Source: Pseudomonadota bacterium
Lineage (GTDB): Bacteria; Pseudomonadota; Gammaproteobacteria; Burkholderiales; Gallionellaceae
NCBI GenBank assembly: GCA_021822115.1
Contig: JAJZSA010000037.1
Location: 1 to 24,764, forward strand
DNA: 24,764 nt
Reading direction: 5' to 3'
The notes beneath the pieces are model-generated. The model did not search any database, had not been told where the DNA came from, and saw only the letters and a program-made list of their open reading frames with translations. The position numbers and the translations under genes are program-made. Positions 21,422 through 24,764 of this stretch are shown one piece after another (position 1 is the stretch's first letter; each line of letters begins with the position of its first letter).

Positions 21422-22411
21422 TCAGTGCGGCGCTGCCGCCGCGCGCGCCTGCTCGCTGGCGCGCAGCTTGCGCACCTCCTCGATGCGCAAGCGCATGCGA
21501 TCGCCAGCCTCGGCATAGCGCGCCTCCAGCGTGGCGTTATACAACTGCTCCAGCTTGATCAGCGCGGCATCCAGCTGGCCGGTGTATTCGTCGTAGATGG
21601 ACAGGTTGTACAGCGCCGCATTGCGATCCTCCGCCACATGGCTGGACAGGAACGGACGCCATGCGCGCGCCGCCTCATCCCAGCGCCCCGCCTCGGCCGC
21701 CTTGTTGCCCTCGGCGATCTGCTTGCTGTCGCCATCCTCCAGCGTGCGCGACTCCAGCACGAAATACGGCGCGATGCGGTTCACCAGCGGTGCCGCCGTG
21801 GCCGTCACCACCTTGAGTACGTCATCCTCCACCGACTGGTGCTCGGCAGACTTGCGCACCTCTTGCGCATCCTTGCCTTCCCACTTGCGCTGCAACGACT
21901 CGCTCACCCGCGCGGCCCCGAGCACCACGCCCTGCGCATCCGCCACCTGGAAGCTGACCTCGGCCGTGGTGGTGCGCGTCAAGGTGTAGCGCTCCTTCTT
22001 CTCGCCGCTCTGCGTATCCTTCCATTCCTTCTCGCTCAGGCCATCCTGCACCTTGTAGGCCACGTGGCCGGACAGCCGCACATCGCCCGCGCCTTCGCTC
22101 ACCTTGAAATGCCCGTTGCGCAACAGCGCCTCCAGCAGGGCGGTGTGATGCTGCTTCTGCACGTTCACATCGGAAGGCGCAGCCAGACTGCCGGCGATGG
22201 AGCGCGTGAGCAGGTTGCGCAACACATCGCGCTCGCCGCCCACATTCAGCTCCACCTGTCCCGCCACCGAGAAATCCTGCACCGTCACCGTCTGCGCCGC
22301 GCCCAGATCGATCTGCGGCGCATGGCGCACATTGAGTTTCACCACCGAGCTGCAACCGCCCGCCAGCGCGGCACACAACAGCAGCGCAGGAAGTTTCACC
22401 AGATCCGTCAT
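21422..22411 (-). CDS. Predicted lipoprotein of unknown function
   Basis: A 329-aa protein with a clear lipoprotein signal: LPALLLCAALAGGC with lipidated C20. Residues about 30-215 look beta-rich and repetitive with a hydrophilic loop (KDTQSGEKKERYTLTRTTTAEVSF). The C-terminal part (about 230-315) is helical and TPR-like: AEAGRWDEAARAWRPFL, then ALYNLSIYDEYTGQLDAALIKLEQLYN. Start chosen at MTDLV, preceded by GGGGGC; an ATG at 22447 overlaps the previous gene. It may be an outer-membrane-associated lipoprotein, but I do not recognise a named family. Confidence 0.82.
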   Translation of the reverse strand: MTDLVKLPALLLCAALAGGCSSVVKLNVRHAPQIDLGAAQTVTVQDFSVAGQVELNVGGERDVLRNLLTRSIAGSLAAPSDVNVQKQHHTALLEALLRNGHFKVSEGAGDVRLSGHVAYKVQDGLSEKEWKDTQSGEKKERYTLTRTTTAEVSFQVADAQGVVLGAARVSESLQRKWEGKDAQEVRKSAEHQSVEDDVLKVVTATAAPLVNRIAPYFVLESRTLEDGDSKQIAEGNKAAEAGRWDEAARAWRPFLSSHVAEDRNAALYNLSIYDEYTGQLDAALIKLEQLYNATLEARYAEAGDRMRLRIEEVRKLRASEQARAAAAPH

Positions 22412-22443
22412 GTGCGCCCCCATCCTCGAATTGAAAGCAACCG

Positions 22444-23025
22444 TCACTCGACGCCGGGCACCTGTAGTGCCTCGCCCGTCGCATAGAAATGCCCGCCCGC
22501 CACATAGTGCAAGCTGCGCAAAGCCGGATCGGCATCCTCGAAATGCCAGCGCCCGTCGCTGAACACGCGGCTATCCGCCCACGCGGCCACCACCTCGCCG
22601 ATGAACAGGTCATAGGCCTGCTCGTTGTGCAGCTCGGGGATGTGCTTGCACAGCAGCCAGCCGGCACAACCGGCCACACAAGGCAGATCGACGCCCGCGA
22701 TAGCGACCAGCGTCACGCCGCAATGCGCCAGCTTGTAGGCATCGTCGTGCAGGCTCACATTGCCCACCGCGTGCGTCAGCTTGAGCTGCGCCGCCGTCGG
22801 CACCTGCACCACGAACAGGCCGCTCTGCTCGATCAGCGCGCGCGTCTTGGAAGCCTTGTCCAGCACCACGGTCAGTTTTGGCGGTGCGAAATCGAGCGCA
22901 CTGCACCAGGCTGCCGCCATCACGTCGTCCACGCCGCCATGGCGCGCCGACACCAGCACCGTGGGGCCGTGGTTGATGAGACGACAGGATTTTTCGAGCG
23001 GGACGGGGGAGATGTTTCGGTTCAT
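22444..23025 (-). CDS. Flavin reductase-like domain protein
   Basis: A 193-aa protein of the flavin_reduct (FMN-binding split barrel) family: RLINHGPTVLVSARHGGVDDVMAAAWCSALDFAPPKLTVVLDK, then TRALIEQSGLFVVQVP, and GEVVAAWADSRVF. Members bind FMN and act as NAD(P)H:flavin oxidoreductases or flavin-binding proteins. The start at MNRNI is favoured over the ATG at 23046, as neither has a strong ribosome binding site. It lies upstream of the lipoprotein gene on the same strand (32-nt gap) and may form an operon with it, though no functional link is obvious. Confidence 0.85.
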   Translation of the reverse strand: MNRNISPVPLEKSCRLINHGPTVLVSARHGGVDDVMAAAWCSALDFAPPKLTVVLDKASKTRALIEQSGLFVVQVPTAAQLKLTHAVGNVSLHDDAYKLAHCGVTLVAIAGVDLPCVAGCAGWLLCKHIPELHNEQAYDLFIGEVVAAWADSRVFSDGRWHFEDADPALRSLHYVAGGHFYATGEALQVPGVE

Positions 23026-23096
23026 CGATTGCTGCTCGTGATACATGTCAGGGCCGCCATTCTACTTGCATTCCTGCGGCCACCTGCATGCAGCCG

Positions 23097-23657
23097 TCAA
23101 CCCAGCGTGAACTCGTCGCGCAACGCGGTGGAAGCCACCTCGAAATCGCCCATGATGCGGTGCCAGTCGGCCCCGGGATGGGTGCCGATGTAATCGATGA
23201 ACGAGGCGTCGGGATCGTTGAGCAGGATGACGATCGCGTAATCGGCGACGTTATCCCACACCTTCATGATCACATCGTATTTGGTGCCGGTGGCCAGCGG
23301 ATCGTCGGCCAGCAGCGGCGCTTGCCCGAAGAACATATGCGGGATGTCGTAGATGAGCGCCAGGGTGAAATCGTGGGCCAGCGCGGCCTTGGCCGCCTCG
23401 AAGCTGCGGAATTCGGAATAGTGGCCGTAGGGATGGATGGCGAAATACTGGCTCAGCGGCGGCATGCGCCCCTGTTTCTGCGCCATCTCGAAGGCGCGGT
23501 CCACCTCGGCGCGCGCACCGCCGATATGGTGCAACTGGAGGATGAGCGCCTCCGTGATGCGGGTGAAGCCGTTGCTCTGGAAATGCCGCACGATGCGCTG
23601 CGCGGCCGCGTTCGCCGCTTCGGTGTCATGCATCGCCTGGGAGACCTTGTCGTTCAT
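23097..23657 (-). CDS. Conserved hypothetical protein
   Basis: A 186-aa soluble protein. The start at MNDKVS has AAGGA upstream; the in-frame ATG at 23717 adds a compositionally odd tail. It is helical at the N-terminus (AANAAAQRIVRHFQSNGFTRI) and has several His- and aromatic-rich patches (LHHIGG, HPYGHYSEF, YDIPHMFFGQ) followed by DVIMKVWDNVADYAIVILLNDP. No Cys and no signal peptide. I do not recognise the family. The His patches could bind a metal, but the pattern is not conclusive. Divergent from the partial cation-exchanger gene. Confidence 0.7.
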   Translation of the reverse strand: MNDKVSQAMHDTEAANAAAQRIVRHFQSNGFTRITEALILQLHHIGGARAEVDRAFEMAQKQGRMPPLSQYFAIHPYGHYSEFRSFEAAKAALAHDFTLALIYDIPHMFFGQAPLLADDPLATGTKYDVIMKVWDNVADYAIVILLNDPDASFIDYIGTHPGADWHRIMGDFEVASTALRDEFTLG

Positions 23658-23808
23658 CGAAATCCATCCTTGCCGTGAAGGGCTGCCAGTGTACCGAAAC
23701 CCTCCCGACCGCGCCAAAACAAAGCATATCCCCCGCGCGGCGGGCGGAAATTGACCGCACCGGGGCGCCCGACGATAATGCCGCGCAGCAAAATTCCGAC
23801 TGCCGAAC

Positions 23809-24764
23809 GTGCCAAACGAACTGATGGGCCTGGATAGCGCCCTGCCCTACCTGGAACACCCTCTGTCCCTGCTGCTCATGTTCGCGCTGGCGAACGCACT
23901 GATGATCTGGCGCCTGCATGCCATGGAGAGCAAAGGCTTCGAAGGCACCGTGCTGGGCACCCTGATCATGCCCTACTGCTCCGGCTTCGCGAACCTGATG
24001 TTCGCGCTGGTGATGAGCCAAGCCGCCAGCAACGGCGGCGCGGTCATCGAGAACAGCCTGGTCAACAACGTCACCAACCTCACCCTCATCCTCGGCCTCA
24101 CCGCCCTGCTCGGCTCGGCCGCCCTGCCCAAGGACAAGGCCGGCCCCAAGCAGAAGAAACAGCAGCAAGCCGAATTCGCGCGCATCAACCGTCTCAACCT
24201 GCTGTTCACGCTGATCGCCCTGTTCCTGTTCACCGGCTCGTTATGGGCGCTGGGCAACGATGGCGAGCTGAACTTCTACGACGGCCTCATCCTGGTCGGC
24301 CTGTTCGTGTTCTGGCAGATCCTGCACGTGTTCGAAGTGCTCAAGGACAACATCCGCAAGAACCGCAGCACCCACTGGACCATCGTCATCGACCTCGCGC
24401 TCATCGGTCTCTCCGCCTACGGCATCTATTACGCGGTCGACCATCTGGTGGACTGGATCTCCACCGCCGACAACCCGGTGTTCAGCTTCGCCAAGATCGG
24501 CTGGATCAGCGGCATCCTGATGGTGCTGCCCAACGCTTTCATCGCGCTCTACTACGCCCACATCGGGCGCAACGACATCGTCGTCAGCTCGCAGATCGGC
24601 GACGGCCACATCTGCATCCCCATGTGCATCGGCCTGTTCGCCCTGTTCAACCCGATCCAGCTGCCCGCCACCTTCCAGCTCGGCACCTACCTCATCCTCG
24701 GCGCCGGCGTGGTGCACTTCCTCGCCATCGGCATCCTCGGCCGCATCCCGCGCCAGAACAACGG
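23809..24764 (+). CDS. Sodium/calcium exchanger-like membrane protein, partial (3' end outside window)
   Basis: The frame is open from GTG 23809 to the window edge (318 codons). It is strongly hydrophobic with about ten segments. An alpha-repeat-like motif ENSLVNNVTNLTLILGLTALLG (about residues 75-96) and a second, degenerate repeat (VLPNAFIALYYAHIGRNDIVVSSQIGDG, about 245-272) suggest the cation/Ca2+ exchanger superfamily, with atypical residues in the ion-binding positions. A loop rich in Lys and Gln (about 100-118) separates the halves. ATG 23824 is an alternative start; neither has a good Shine-Dalgarno. Function as an Na+ or Ca2+ exchanger is inferred. Confidence 0.72.
   Translation, partial: MPNELMGLDSALPYLEHPLSLLLMFALANALMIWRLHAMESKGFEGTVLGTLIMPYCSGFANLMFALVMSQAASNGGAVIENSLVNNVTNLTLILGLTALLGSAALPKDKAGPKQKKQQQAEFARINRLNLLFTLIALFLFTGSLWALGNDGELNFYDGLILVGLFVFWQILHVFEVLKDNIRKNRSTHWTIVIDLALIGLSAYGIYYAVDHLVDWISTADNPVFSFAKIGWISGILMVLPNAFIALYYAHIGRNDIVVSSQIGDGHICIPMCIGLFALFNPIQLPATFQLGTYLILGAGVVHFLAIGILGRIPRQNN

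Noticed and set aside
1..24764. tRNA, rRNA, CRISPR arrays, insertion sequences and prophage genes
   Set aside because: I looked for cloverleaf-like segments, regularly spaced repeats, transposase or integrase motifs and terminal inverted repeats and found none that I could support by eye.

Overview
The window is about 24.8 kb of GC-rich bacterial chromosome, densely packed with short intergenic gaps. Gene content points to a betaproteobacterium, probably in the Gallionellaceae/Nitrosomonadales neighbourhood: a FabMG-like reductase, a DUF455 ferritin-like protein, a TusE/BolA/Grx4 cluster, and c-di-GMP enzymes fused to metal-binding sensor domains. The taxon is an inference from family content; there is no rRNA or marker gene. 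I saw no tRNA, rRNA, CRISPR array, IS element or prophage.

Layout. 1-1.2 kb (+): an RsuA-type pseudouridine synthase and a small exported protein. 1.2-5.5 kb (-): an MFS transporter, a monothiol glutaredoxin (CGFS), a BolA/IbaG protein, a 406-nt gene-free stretch, a TusE/DsrC-family protein with a good sigma-70 promoter overlapped by an IscR-like palindrome, and an HD-GYP phosphodiesterase with a C-terminal hemerythrin domain. 5.7-8.6 kb: a RutE-like nitroreductase (+) converges across a bidirectional terminator on a FabMG-type enoyl-ACP reductase candidate (-). Divergent from the latter is an orphan protein resembling the C-terminal part of flagellar cap protein FliD. 8.6-11.7 kb (-): PepD, a conserved unknown protein, and an EAL phosphodiesterase with a C-terminal CZB zinc-binding domain that overlaps the unknown by 4 nt.

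11.9-16.4 kb: a 77-aa protein (+), a spermidine-synthase-like methyltransferase-fold protein (-), a two-gene unit of a polytopic membrane protein and a VWA-domain lipoprotein ending in a strong terminator (-), a DUF455 protein (-), and a 50-aa protein with a near-ideal ribosome binding site (+). 16.4-23.7 kb (-): two stand-alone cyclic-nucleotide-binding-fold proteins, a small membrane protein, a 2OG-Fe(II) oxygenase, a periplasmic thioredoxin-MsrB fusion, an OafA-type acyltransferase with an SGNH domain, a lipoprotein, a flavin reductase and an unknown protein. The right edge carries a partial cation-exchanger-like gene (+) that runs off the window.

Themes. Many genes handle non-heme iron, Fe-S clusters, thiols or oxidative damage (Grx4, BolA, hemerythrin, DUF455, 2OG oxygenase, MsrB). 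Two are c-di-GMP phosphodiesterases whose accessory domains bind metal. The least explained pieces are the VWA-lipoprotein/membrane-protein pair, the FliD-like orphan, the small proteins with extended Shine-Dalgarno sequences, and the EAL-CZB/unknown pair. Nothing forms an obvious defence or mobile system.
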